36,682 bases of DNA from Thermotogae bacterium (GTDB taxonomy: Bacteria; Hydrothermota; Hydrothermia; LBFQ01), in the NCBI GenBank assembly GCA_013153965.1, contig JAADDJ010000044.1:1-36682 (forward strand), read 5' to 3'. Position numbers and translations under genes: made by a program. Under the pieces are notes generated by a model. That model saw only the letters and a program-made list of their open reading frames with translations. It was not told the origin of the DNA and made no database searches. Shown here one piece after another: positions 26,790-34,897 of the stretch; position 1 is the first letter of the stretch, and every line of letters starts with the position of its first letter.

Positions 26790-28811
26790 GTGAAACTCCT
26801 GAATGCCCTTCTCTCGGAGGAGCTTGACCTCGCGGAGGAGCTCCTGAAGGCGGGCGCGGACCCCAACTGGACGGACGATGGGAGGTCTCTCCTCTGCAGG
26901 TGGTTCAACTCCTCCTTCTCCATATCGCCGGAGGTTCTGGAGATGCTCGTCAGGTACGGGGCGGACCTGAATCTTCCGATTCCCCTCTATGAGCAGCCCT
27001 ACGAGCGATTCTATCTAACGCCCCTCAACTGTCTCGTGGATTCTTGGGTTGACGCCAAGCGCGGAGGATACAGAGCCAAAGCCAAGGCTCTCAGAAGCCT
27101 CCTGAGATACATGCTGGAGCTGGGGGCATCCCCCGAGAGGGCCCCCCTGAGCCTCTACGGGCGTGCCGCCATATACGGCTATGCTGATCTCATCGCCTAC
27201 CTCGCCGATGTGGGGGCTCCCCTTACGACTCCCGTACCCCTCCAGAGCAACATATCTCCTCCCCTATCAATGGCCAAGAATCTGAAGGTGGCTCGCCAAC
27301 TGGAGTCGTTGGGGGCCGACCCTCTATCCAGAGATGTCTTGGGTCGGAACGTCCTATTCACACTCTTGGACACCGTCATGCGCTCTCCCGTGCATATGGA
27401 CTGGAAGGTGGCTCCGCTCTCCCTCGTCAGGCACCTGGTGAAGGTGGGCAACGATCCCCAAGAGCGGGGGGTGGCGGATGAGAGTTTGGTACATGTGGCC
27501 GCCTCCGGAGGGAACGTTAAGGCCCTCCGCTACCTGCTCCGGCTGGGTCTGAAGGCGCAGGATGAGGACGGAGAGGGCGACACTCCCCTGCACTACGCCG
27601 TGCGCCAGAGATGGCTGGCGTCCATAGAGGGCGGGTTGGACGTTATGGATACTCTGGTGGATGCGGGCCTGCATCCGGACACTCCCAACGGCGACGGTCT
27701 GACCCCCTTACAGCTGGCCGTGTCGCTCCACAGGACGAGCGCCGCCTTAAGACTTCTCCGGTTGGGTGCGGACCCCTCCCTACCCTACCCCGACGGCCGC
27801 TCCCTCGCCGAAGTATTTCTTGAGGTCTATGGGGAGGAGGCGGAGAACTCCCCTCTGGCCCGCCACATCGTGCCATCCATGCGCCCCTCCCGCGAGCCTT
27901 CGCCTCCGAGGAGGGTGGCCGAGGTCTTGGATTTAGCCGGGAAGGTTGAGAGAGATTGGTCGGAGGCCCCCGTTGAGTGGGTGGATGTCGTCATCCTCTA
28001 TCCCGCCCCGTGGGAGTCCGCCGGCGTAATGAGGTTGGGGGGTAAGCCCGTGGGTGTAGATGGGAAGAGATGGCCGATGGCATCGGAGCGGGTCTTAAAG
28101 ATGCTCTACGGTGAGGCCGAAGGCTCAACGAGGAGATTCAGAAGATGGCTCAAGGAGAGGAGGAGCCGGTTTCCGAACGCGCCGGAGGGATATCTGCCCA
28201 TGGAGCACCTGCTGACCGTTGACCTGCGTGCTTTGCCCGGCAGACCGAAGGGCGTCCCGGAGGATGCCGTCGCCCTGAGCATCTTCCTTCCCGTCCTTGA
28301 GTATGGTCTCGGGGAGTATCTGGCCGAGGGGGACGTGAGCGCGGAGGAATTCTACGCCCTCGTATTTAGCAGCGAGGAGGATCTGCGGAAATTCCCGGCC
28401 GACGGGGAGGGTGCGGTGGCTCTGGCCTCGGAGCGTATTCGGGTACCCCTGCCGGTCTTCCACGTTCTCAATCCTCGGAGGATGGGTTTCAACCCGGCAG
28501 ACGGTGGGGAGGCGTACGAGAGGATATTCACCGTACCCCTCGGGGATGGACTCCTCGGATACCTGACGGAGCGTCCGGAGGAGGAGCAGGAACGTCTGAT
28601 ATCGCTCCTGTACGCTCTAAAGTCCGCTCTGGTGAAGAACTCTTACGCTGGGGGTCTCCCCATATACGTTCAGGGTCCGGAGGGGGACGACCCGGAAACG
28701 TTCATCGTGCAATTCTCGGAGGAGATAACGGAGTATGGGGAGTTGATGTGGGTCAATTTCGGCTCGGCCACGTACTACGTCTTCGCGACGAGGATGTTCG
28801 GGCAGGCCTGA
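26790..28811 (+). CDS. Ankyrin-repeat protein with C-terminal DUF1963/YwqG-like region
   Basis: Ankyrin: DLAEELLKAGADPNW, SLVHVAASGGNVKALRYLLRLGLKAQDEDGEGDTPLHYAV, DGLTPLQLAVSLHRTSAALRLLRLGADPSLP; tail: RLGGKPVG..KRWPM..EHLLTVDLRALP..GGLPIYVQGPEG..IVQFSEE..LMWVNFGSATYYVFAT. Confidence 0.75.
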   Translation: MKLLNALLSEELDLAEELLKAGADPNWTDDGRSLLCRWFNSSFSISPEVLEMLVRYGADLNLPIPLYEQPYERFYLTPLNCLVDSWVDAKRGGYRAKAKALRSLLRYMLELGASPERAPLSLYGRAAIYGYADLIAYLADVGAPLTTPVPLQSNISPPLSMAKNLKVARQLESLGADPLSRDVLGRNVLFTLLDTVMRSPVHMDWKVAPLSLVRHLVKVGNDPQERGVADESLVHVAASGGNVKALRYLLRLGLKAQDEDGEGDTPLHYAVRQRWLASIEGGLDVMDTLVDAGLHPDTPNGDGLTPLQLAVSLHRTSAALRLLRLGADPSLPYPDGRSLAEVFLEVYGEEAENSPLARHIVPSMRPSREPSPPRRVAEVLDLAGKVERDWSEAPVEWVDVVILYPAPWESAGVMRLGGKPVGVDGKRWPMASERVLKMLYGEAEGSTRRFRRWLKERRSRFPNAPEGYLPMEHLLTVDLRALPGRPKGVPEDAVALSIFLPVLEYGLGEYLAEGDVSAEEFYALVFSSEEDLRKFPADGEGAVALASERIRVPLPVFHVLNPRRMGFNPADGGEAYERIFTVPLGDGLLGYLTERPEEEQERLISLLYALKSALVKNSYAGGLPIYVQGPEGDDPETFIVQFSEEITEYGELMWVNFGSATYYVFATRMFGQA

Positions 28812-29585
28812 CTAAGCGAATTTCAAGAAGACGTCCTTTATGACCCAGAAGGCGGGGAAGGAGAGGAGGGCGCTATCCACCCTATCCAAGAGTCCCCCAT
28901 GCCCGGGGAGGAGATTACCCGAGTCCTTCACACCCTTCTCCCTCTTCAGGGCGGATTCAACCAGATCCCCTATCTGGGCGAAGAGTCCTATGTATGCTCC
29001 TCCCAGCGCCGCCACGGGTATGCTGTATCCCACGAGGTATCCGGTTATGGCACCGGCCAGGGCGCTTCCGATTATGGCACCCACGTACCCCTCCAGAGTC
29101 TTGCCTCTGCTCACCTGCGGAAACATCCTCCGCCTGCCGAAGAGCTTGCCGGAGAAGTACGCGAAGGTATCGGCCGACCAGTTGCACACCATCACGTATA
29201 TGAGCAGGGCTATGGACTCATCCCTCAGCTTTATGGCCACGTAGGCCGGGAAGGCCACGAAGACGACGACGGATATGAGGACGAAGGCCTCCTTGATGGA
29301 GAAGCCCATCAGGTAGTTGGCCAAACCGAAGATGGCCAGAAGGACGACCGTTAAGGTGATGTTCTCCGTCCAGAAGGCCAGAGAGAGGGTGATGAGACCG
29401 GCGGCGAAGGAAACCACGCTGAATTTGAAGGCCACGAGACGATAGAGCTCGTAGAAGACTATGACAGCCGCCACATAGACCACGACCCGAAAGGCCAGAC
29501 CTCCGAGGTACAGCGCTCCTCCCACCAGCGCTATGAGGATGGCCGCCACAACAACGCGGGGCAGTAGGTCAGAGAACTTTGCCAA
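28812..29585 (-). CDS. cdsA: Phosphatidate cytidylyltransferase
   Basis: MVCNWSADTFAYFSGKLFGRRRMFPQVSRGKTLEGYVGAIIGSALAG..GLFAQIGDLVESALKREKGVKDSGNLLPGHGGLLDRVDS; likely TTG start at 29585, since the upstream part of the ORF is out-of-frame uppS. Confidence 0.93.
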   Translation of the reverse strand: MAKFSDLLPRVVVAAILIALVGGALYLGGLAFRVVVYVAAVIVFYELYRLVAFKFSVVSFAAGLITLSLAFWTENITLTVVLLAIFGLANYLMGFSIKEAFVLISVVVFVAFPAYVAIKLRDESIALLIYVMVCNWSADTFAYFSGKLFGRRRMFPQVSRGKTLEGYVGAIIGSALAGAITGYLVGYSIPVAALGGAYIGLFAQIGDLVESALKREKGVKDSGNLLPGHGGLLDRVDSALLSFPAFWVIKDVFLKFA

Positions 29586-30258
29586 ACTTCCTAACCCTCT
29601 TGGAGTAGTCTTCCAGCGCCTTGAAGAAGTCCTCCTCGCGGAAGTCGGGCCAGAGCGTCGGGGTGAAGTACAGCTCCGCGTAGGCCGATTGCCACAGCAG
29701 GAAATTGGAGAGGCGGTACTCCCCCGCCGTCCGGATGATGAGGTCAACGTCGGGTAGATCCGGGTCGTACAGGAAGCGGGCGAAGGTATCCTCATCCACC
29801 TCTCGGATCCCGGACTCTATTATCCGATTGACCGCATGCACTATCTCCCGCCGGCCCCCGTAGGACAGGGCCAACGTGAGGACCATGGCGTCGTTCTTGG
29901 CCGTCTCCCTCATGGCGAAGTCCAGTACGTCCCTGACGTCCTTAGGAAGACGCTCCAGATCCCCTATGGCCCTCACCTGAACTCCCAGATGGTTGAGATT
30001 CCTTATCTCCTTGCGCAGGAGGATCTTGAGCATGTACATCAGGGCCTTGACCTCCTCGGCGGGTCGCTGCCAGTTCTCCGAGGAGAAGGTGTATAGGGTG
30101 AGATATCGCACTCCCGCCTTCTTGGCCGCCCTTATGACGGAACGGACGGACTCCACGCCGACCTTGTGGCCCATCACACGTGGAAGCCCCCTCATCTGGG
30201 CCCATCGCCCGTTCCCGTCCATGATGATACCCACGTGGGTGGGGACCTTAACCTTCAA
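29569..30258 (-). CDS. uppS: Isoprenyl (undecaprenyl) diphosphate synthase
   Basis: HVGIIMDGNGRWAQMRGLPRVMGHKVGVESVR, LTLYTFSSENWQRP, DLIIRTAGEYRLSNFLLWQSAYAELYFTPTLWPDF. Confidence 0.96.
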   Translation of the reverse strand: MKVKVPTHVGIIMDGNGRWAQMRGLPRVMGHKVGVESVRSVIRAAKKAGVRYLTLYTFSSENWQRPAEEVKALMYMLKILLRKEIRNLNHLGVQVRAIGDLERLPKDVRDVLDFAMRETAKNDAMVLTLALSYGGRREIVHAVNRIIESGIREVDEDTFARFLYDPDLPDVDLIIRTAGEYRLSNFLLWQSAYAELYFTPTLWPDFREEDFFKALEDYSKRVRKFGKVL

Positions 30259-30805
30259 GAATCTCCTTTTCCTTCTTGCGCAGAATCTCGTTTATCTGCT
30301 CTATGTAGCGGTCGGTTATCTTCTGAATCTCCTTCTCGGCCCTGTAGCGGTCGTCCTCGCTTATCTCCTTATCCTTCTCCATCTGGCGAACTCTCTCTAT
30401 GGCGTCCCTCCGGGCGTTCCGCACGTGTATCCGCGTCTCCTCGGCCAGCTGGCGGGCAAGTTTGAGGAGCTCCCGACGACGCTCCTCCGAGGGCTTGGGA
30501 ATGGGAATCTTCAGCACCTTCCCGTCGCGGGTGGGGTTGAGGCCCAGATTGGCCGCCTTTATCGCCCGCTCTATCTCACCTATGGCCTGCTGGTCCCAAG
30601 GTTGAACCACGAGACCGCCGGCGCTGGGATCCGCCTTTATGGAGGCTATCTGCTTGAGAGGCAACTTCTGGCCGTAGTAATCCACCTTGACGCCGTCCAG
30701 TATCGCGGGGTTGGGCCTGCCGACTTGAATCTTCGCCAGCTCCTTCTTGAGGTACTCCACCGACCTTTTCATCGCCTGCTCCATTTCCCTATATACCTCG
30801 TTCAT
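30248..30805 (-). CDS. frr: Ribosome recycling factor
   Basis: MKRSVEYLKKELAKIQVGRPNPAILDGVKVDYYG..LPLKQIASI..IPKPSEERRRELLKLARQLAEETRIHVRNARRDA. Confidence 0.97.
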   Translation of the reverse strand: MNEVYREMEQAMKRSVEYLKKELAKIQVGRPNPAILDGVKVDYYGQKLPLKQIASIKADPSAGGLVVQPWDQQAIGEIERAIKAANLGLNPTRDGKVLKIPIPKPSEERRRELLKLARQLAEETRIHVRNARRDAIERVRQMEKDKEISEDDRYRAEKEIQKITDRYIEQINEILRKKEKEILEG

Positions 30806-30812
30806 AGTGTAT

Positions 30813-30818
30813 ATTCTA
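30813..30818 (-). promoter_or_regulatory. -10 box TAGAAT for frr
   Basis: 7 nt upstream of ATG 30805. Confidence 0.5.
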
Positions 30819-30845
30819 CTCCCGGAGGCGGGCCGAGGTCGTCCG

Positions 30846-30851
30846 TATAAT
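30846..30851 (+). promoter_or_regulatory. -10 box TATAAT for the rmlB-like gene
   Basis: 27 nt upstream of TTG 30879 with SD AAAGGAGGGG between; conventional leadered arrangement. Confidence 0.5.
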
Positions 30852-30878
30852 CCCCAACCGTGTTAAAGGAGGGGATCC

Positions 30879-31994
30879 TTGAGGCCTAACGGCACTCTAC
30901 TGATAACCGGAGGGCTCGGGTTCTTGGGGAGTTGGACGGTTGAGGAGGCCGTCAGGAGAGGCTACAGGGTGATAGTGGTAGATGCCCTCACGTACGCCGC
31001 CAACCCCGACAACCTGCGGGAGCTTAGGGCCGGTTTCATCGCTCCCACGGTGAGACACATATGGAGTCCCGTGAGGTACGAGGGGGAGAGGGGAATACCC
31101 CTCCTGAGACCCTCGGACTCGGACAGGTTTGAACCCTCCGACGATGTGCGCTCCACCGTTGAGAAATTTTTGGATTCGGACCTTGACGTTCTGACTCTCC
31201 TCTCGTCGGTTGAGGACTACGACCTGATGAAACTGCTGATGGAGTACGTGGATGGCGTGATCCATCTGGCGGCCGAGACCCACGTTGATAGGTCCATAGA
31301 GGACGCTTGGGACTTCGTTAGGGCCGAGATTCTCGGCTTCTACAGCAGCATAGACGCCTTCCGCAGGGTCAAGGGGACGTCCGGGAAGTTCGTCCTCGTC
31401 TCCACCGATGAAGTTTTGGGCGAGATAATGGAGGGGGCGGCGGACGAATCCGCTCCCCTCATGCCCCGCAATCCCTACGCCGCAGCCAAGGCTTCGCAGG
31501 AGCACTTCGCCCAGAGCTACATGAACACTTACGGGACGCCCATAACCATCGTCAGGCCCACGAACGCCTACGGTCCCCGCCAGCATCCGGAGAAGTTCGT
31601 CCCCAAGATAATCCTCAACGCCCTCTCGGATGAGCCTATCCCAGTATATGGCGACGGCAGGCAGAGGAGGGTCTGGATATACGCCGAGGACGTGGCCGTG
31701 GGCATAATGGACGTGTATGAGAGGGGAAATCCCCACGAGATATACCACATAGGGAGCGACGACGAGATGGAGAATCTGGAGCTGGTGAGACGCATACTCG
31801 CGATGTTGGGCAAGCCGGAGTCCCTCATAAAGTTCGTGGAGGACAGACCCGGACACGATCGCCGCTACGCCCTGCGGTGGGAGAGGATGCGGGCTCTGGG
31901 GTGGAGTCCCAAGACGCCCATGGATGAGGGGTTGAGACGTACGATAAATTACTACAGGGAACGTTATGCTGACGGATCTTCTATTCGCCGATAA
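30879..31994 (+). CDS. dTDP-glucose 4,6-dehydratase-like extended SDR
   Basis: TGGLGFLGSWTVEEAV, HLAAETHVDRSI, VLVSTDEVLGE, NPYAAAKASQEHFAQSYMNTYG, RPTNAYGPRQHPEKFVPK. Confidence 0.88.
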   Translation: MRPNGTLLITGGLGFLGSWTVEEAVRRGYRVIVVDALTYAANPDNLRELRAGFIAPTVRHIWSPVRYEGERGIPLLRPSDSDRFEPSDDVRSTVEKFLDSDLDVLTLLSSVEDYDLMKLLMEYVDGVIHLAAETHVDRSIEDAWDFVRAEILGFYSSIDAFRRVKGTSGKFVLVSTDEVLGEIMEGAADESAPLMPRNPYAAAKASQEHFAQSYMNTYGTPITIVRPTNAYGPRQHPEKFVPKIILNALSDEPIPVYGDGRQRRVWIYAEDVAVGIMDVYERGNPHEIYHIGSDDEMENLELVRRILAMLGKPESLIKFVEDRPGHDRRYALRWERMRALGWSPKTPMDEGLRRTINYYRERYADGSSIRR

Positions 31995-33051
31995 TCCGTG
32001 GTGGCTGGGAAGGGAGGTGCCTCCGCCGGAGAGGCTTCTTCCGATAAGCGAGACGCCGGGAATACTGCGTTTCTGGATACCCGTGGGGGGCATAAGCCCT
32101 AAGGATCTAAAGGGCATGCTCTACGGCTGGTCCAAGAGGTGGGGGCAGTACTCGGCCATGCTCATTGACCTTCAGAGGATAGAGCTACCTCCGACCAACT
32201 TTGCGGACATTCTGGACTTCTACACCAGCAGGTTGCACGTATCAAGCGACAGGCATCTGATAGCAGTCAATGGGGCCCAGTGGATAGACGAGGCCCTCTT
32301 AGGGGAATATCTGGATGAAACTTACACGGTGGTTCTCATATACCACATTCTGCCGGATATGGATTTCAGGGCCATCCTCCCCTACTATCCCGATTCGCCC
32401 TCGCCGGGGGACGTCCGGGAGGCGTTCTGGAGGGGCGACGTTGAGAGGGCCATCTCCCTGCTGCGTGGCTACGGTAAGCCCCTTGAGAGGAGGTTGAAGT
32501 CCTACCTTTGGAGGTACGTGGTGGGCTTCCCTCCGGATGAGAGATTCTACTCCATGGCCGTCAAGATGTATGCCCTGATCCATGAGTACTACGATGTCAG
32601 AGAGAAGGGGCTGTTTCGTAAAGTTCTCTCGTACGTCATGCGGAGTGCCGGCGGTAGGTTCAAGTATCGGGAGGCCGCCGAGAGTCTATCGCTGCGATTT
32701 GAAACCCTACGGGCCTTCATAGACCAGATGATCAGCGTGGGGCTCATATACGAGGTCACGCACGTCAATAGGGAAAGTCCCCGCTCCCCCCGGATAATCC
32801 TTCCCGGAAACGGTCAATTCTATCATCTCCTGCGACACACGGACACCAAGGAGATTCTGATGCTGGACGAGAACTCCAAGGGGATACTGGTCTTCCTCCT
32901 CCCGTACGTGGTGGGGAAGGCTCTGGAGATGGGATACGAAGTTTCATTTGAGGATGACGAGGGTCGCCACCTGCGCTTTAGGGGGAATAACGATTTCTCC
33001 CTCCGTCTGGGGGAGGACGTCTCTTACGTTGAGGTCGTAGGACTGCTATGA
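31966..33051 (+). CDS. Degenerate AAA_14/DUF4143-like protein without a visible Walker A motif
   Basis: N-terminal FADNPWWLGREVPPP; C-terminal GGRFKYREAAESLSLRFETLRAFIDQMISVGLIYEV resembling the DUF4143 winged-helix segment; no GxxxxGK[ST]. Confidence 0.5.
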   Translation: MLTDLLFADNPWWLGREVPPPERLLPISETPGILRFWIPVGGISPKDLKGMLYGWSKRWGQYSAMLIDLQRIELPPTNFADILDFYTSRLHVSSDRHLIAVNGAQWIDEALLGEYLDETYTVVLIYHILPDMDFRAILPYYPDSPSPGDVREAFWRGDVERAISLLRGYGKPLERRLKSYLWRYVVGFPPDERFYSMAVKMYALIHEYYDVREKGLFRKVLSYVMRSAGGRFKYREAAESLSLRFETLRAFIDQMISVGLIYEVTHVNRESPRSPRIILPGNGQFYHLLRHTDTKEILMLDENSKGILVFLLPYVVGKALEMGYEVSFEDDEGRHLRFRGNNDFSLRLGEDVSYVEVVGLL

Positions 33052-34004
33052 GGTACGAGGACGCGGGCGTTTCCATAGAGCGGGCGAACGCTCTGGTTGA
33101 ATGGCTGAAGGGAACCGTGGGAGGAGGTATAGGCTCCTTCGCCACACGGGTGAGGGTACCCGGCGGGAGCATCCTCCTATCCACCGACGGGGTGGGGACG
33201 AAGATCCTGCTGGCGTTGGAGTACTACGGACTCACCGGCAAGGAGGAGGTGATGGAGAATCTGGGTCAGGACCTGGTGGCCATGGTCTCCAACGACATAC
33301 TGGCCGACGGCGGGCGCACTCTCCACTTCCTTGACTACTACGCTACGGGGAGGTTGGATGGACGGGTCGCCTCCGTCCTTCTCTCCGGTGTCATCAAGGC
33401 ATGCCGGAAGGTGGGCGCCAGACTGGTGGGTGGGGAAACGGCGGAGCTTCCGGGGATGCTTCCGGAGGGCGTCTTTGACGTCGCCGGATTTGGCGTCGGA
33501 GTCCCCCTCAAGAGGCGATTTCCGGCCGTCAGGCCGGGGGATGCCCTCGTGGCCTTCCCATCCTCGGGTTTCCACTCCAACGGGTACTCCCTGATTCGCA
33601 AGATAATAAGCTCCCGAGGTTTAGACATCACCCGCCCCTATAGGGAGACGGGAAGTCGCAGGCCTCTCGGGGATCTACTTTTAAGGCCCACACGCCTTTA
33701 CGCCCGTATAGGGAGGGAGATGTTCCTGAAGTTCGGGGCCAAGAGGGGAGCCCACATCACCGGTGGTGGCATACCCGAAAATCTCCCCCGTGCCCTCTCG
33801 GGACGGGAAGCCCGCATCTTCTGGGACAGGATAAGGACGCCCCGCTTTATGAGGTTCATCTTGGAGGTGGGGGAGGTCCCGGAGGAGGAGGCCCGGAGGG
33901 TGTTCAACATGGGTGTGGGTTTCGTCTTCGTGGTGCCAAAACGCAGATTAAAGGCGGTGTTGCGTAGGTTCAAGGAGGCCTACGTGATCGGTGAGGTGGT
34001 TTAG
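33048..34004 (+). CDS. purM: Phosphoribosylformylglycinamidine cyclo-ligase
   Basis: LLSTDGVGTKILLA, NDILADGGRTLHFLDYYATGRLD, LVGGETAELPGML, FPSSGFHSNGYSLIRKI, HITGGGIPENLPRAL. Confidence 0.95.
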   Translation: MRYEDAGVSIERANALVEWLKGTVGGGIGSFATRVRVPGGSILLSTDGVGTKILLALEYYGLTGKEEVMENLGQDLVAMVSNDILADGGRTLHFLDYYATGRLDGRVASVLLSGVIKACRKVGARLVGGETAELPGMLPEGVFDVAGFGVGVPLKRRFPAVRPGDALVAFPSSGFHSNGYSLIRKIISSRGLDITRPYRETGSRRPLGDLLLRPTRLYARIGREMFLKFGAKRGAHITGGGIPENLPRALSGREARIFWDRIRTPRFMRFILEVGEVPEEEARRVFNMGVGFVFVVPKRRLKAVLRRFKEAYVIGEVV

Positions 34005-34855
34005 GCTTTGGCCCCGTTGCCGTTCCTCAGACCGTGGTACGTGGGTATGAACTCCACCGAGGGTCTCCTTATGCCTATCGTCTCCGCCCGGTAGAGCTCC
34101 ATAAGCTCATACACCTCCTTGGGAACGTCCGTGCTCACGTTTATTCCCATGGAGCGCATGTCCTCAACCGTCAGGGGATAATCGTGGGTCCATTTGCCGC
34201 TCGTGAGGTCCTTGGCTATCCTGCGAGCCTTCTCCTCGTCCATCTTATCCTTTATGAGATTGAAGACGAAGTCCTCCATCTGCCTTATGGCTTTCTCCGA
34301 GACATCCGCCAGAATCAGGGTCTTGTCCTCCACCTTGTCTATGGGCTTGCTCTCAACGACCTTGAGGACGGAGGCCGCCGGGACGACGGATCCACCGAGG
34401 CCCAGCTGGGGGTCTACGGGTCCCAGAACGGCGTCGGGATTCATGAGTATCTCGTCGGCCGCGAGGGCTATGAGGGTTCCACCGCTCATGGCGTAGTGGG
34501 GCACTATTACGGTGGTCTTCGCCTTGTGGCGCTTGAGAGCCCTCGCTATCTGGCCGGCGGCGAGGACGAGACCTCCCGGCGTGTGTATTATCAGGTCTAT
34601 CGGGACGTTGTCGTCGGTCATGTGTATGGCCCGCAGTATGGCCTCCGAGTCCTCTATATCTATAAAGCGCGAGATGGGGACTCCGAAGAAGCCGACGGTC
34701 TCCTGCCGGTGTATGAGGGTGATGACCCGGCTGCCCCTCTTGCGCTCTATCTCCCGTATTTTGCTAAAACGGGCGTTCTGCAACATCTTACGCTGTATAA
34801 CCGGTTGCAGGGACATCAAAAAAATCAACAGAAAAAGTAGATCCAAGCCTCCCAT
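34001..34855 (-). CDS. SDH_sah/ClpP-class membrane serine protease
   Basis: N-terminal TM, PIDLIIHTPGGLVLAAGQIARALKRHKAKTTVIVPHYAMSGGTLIALAADEILMNPDAVLGPVDPQLG. Confidence 0.9.
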   Translation of the reverse strand: MGGLDLLFLLIFLMSLQPVIQRKMLQNARFSKIREIERKRGSRVITLIHRQETVGFFGVPISRFIDIEDSEAILRAIHMTDDNVPIDLIIHTPGGLVLAAGQIARALKRHKAKTTVIVPHYAMSGGTLIALAADEILMNPDAVLGPVDPQLGLGGSVVPAASVLKVVESKPIDKVEDKTLILADVSEKAIRQMEDFVFNLIKDKMDEEKARRIAKDLTSGKWTHDYPLTVEDMRSMGINVSTDVPKEVYELMELYRAETIGIRRPSVEFIPTYHGLRNGNGAKA

Positions 34856-34861
34856 CGTTTT

Positions 34862-34867
34862 ATTATA
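34862..34867 (-). promoter_or_regulatory. -10 box TATAAT for the SDH_sah-type protease gene
   Basis: 6 nt upstream of ATG 34855. Confidence 0.5.
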
Positions 34868-34897
34868 ATCGCGAAAGACGAAGCGGTAGGGCTTGCA

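Noticed and set aside
28812-29795. Full 327-aa ORF as the cdsA product
   Set aside because: The first ~70 residues (MRIPSPASCTTRIYPTLTSS...) are an out-of-frame reading of uppS; true start likely near 29585.
30897-32117. 406-aa - strand ORF
   Set aside because: Antisense to the rmlB-like gene, which has clear SDR motifs; no recognisable domain in the antisense product.
34001-34004. Possible frameshift or assembly error at overlapping gene ends
   Set aside because: Both purM and the protease have complete, sensible C-termini; tight convergent ends recur across the window, so this looks real.
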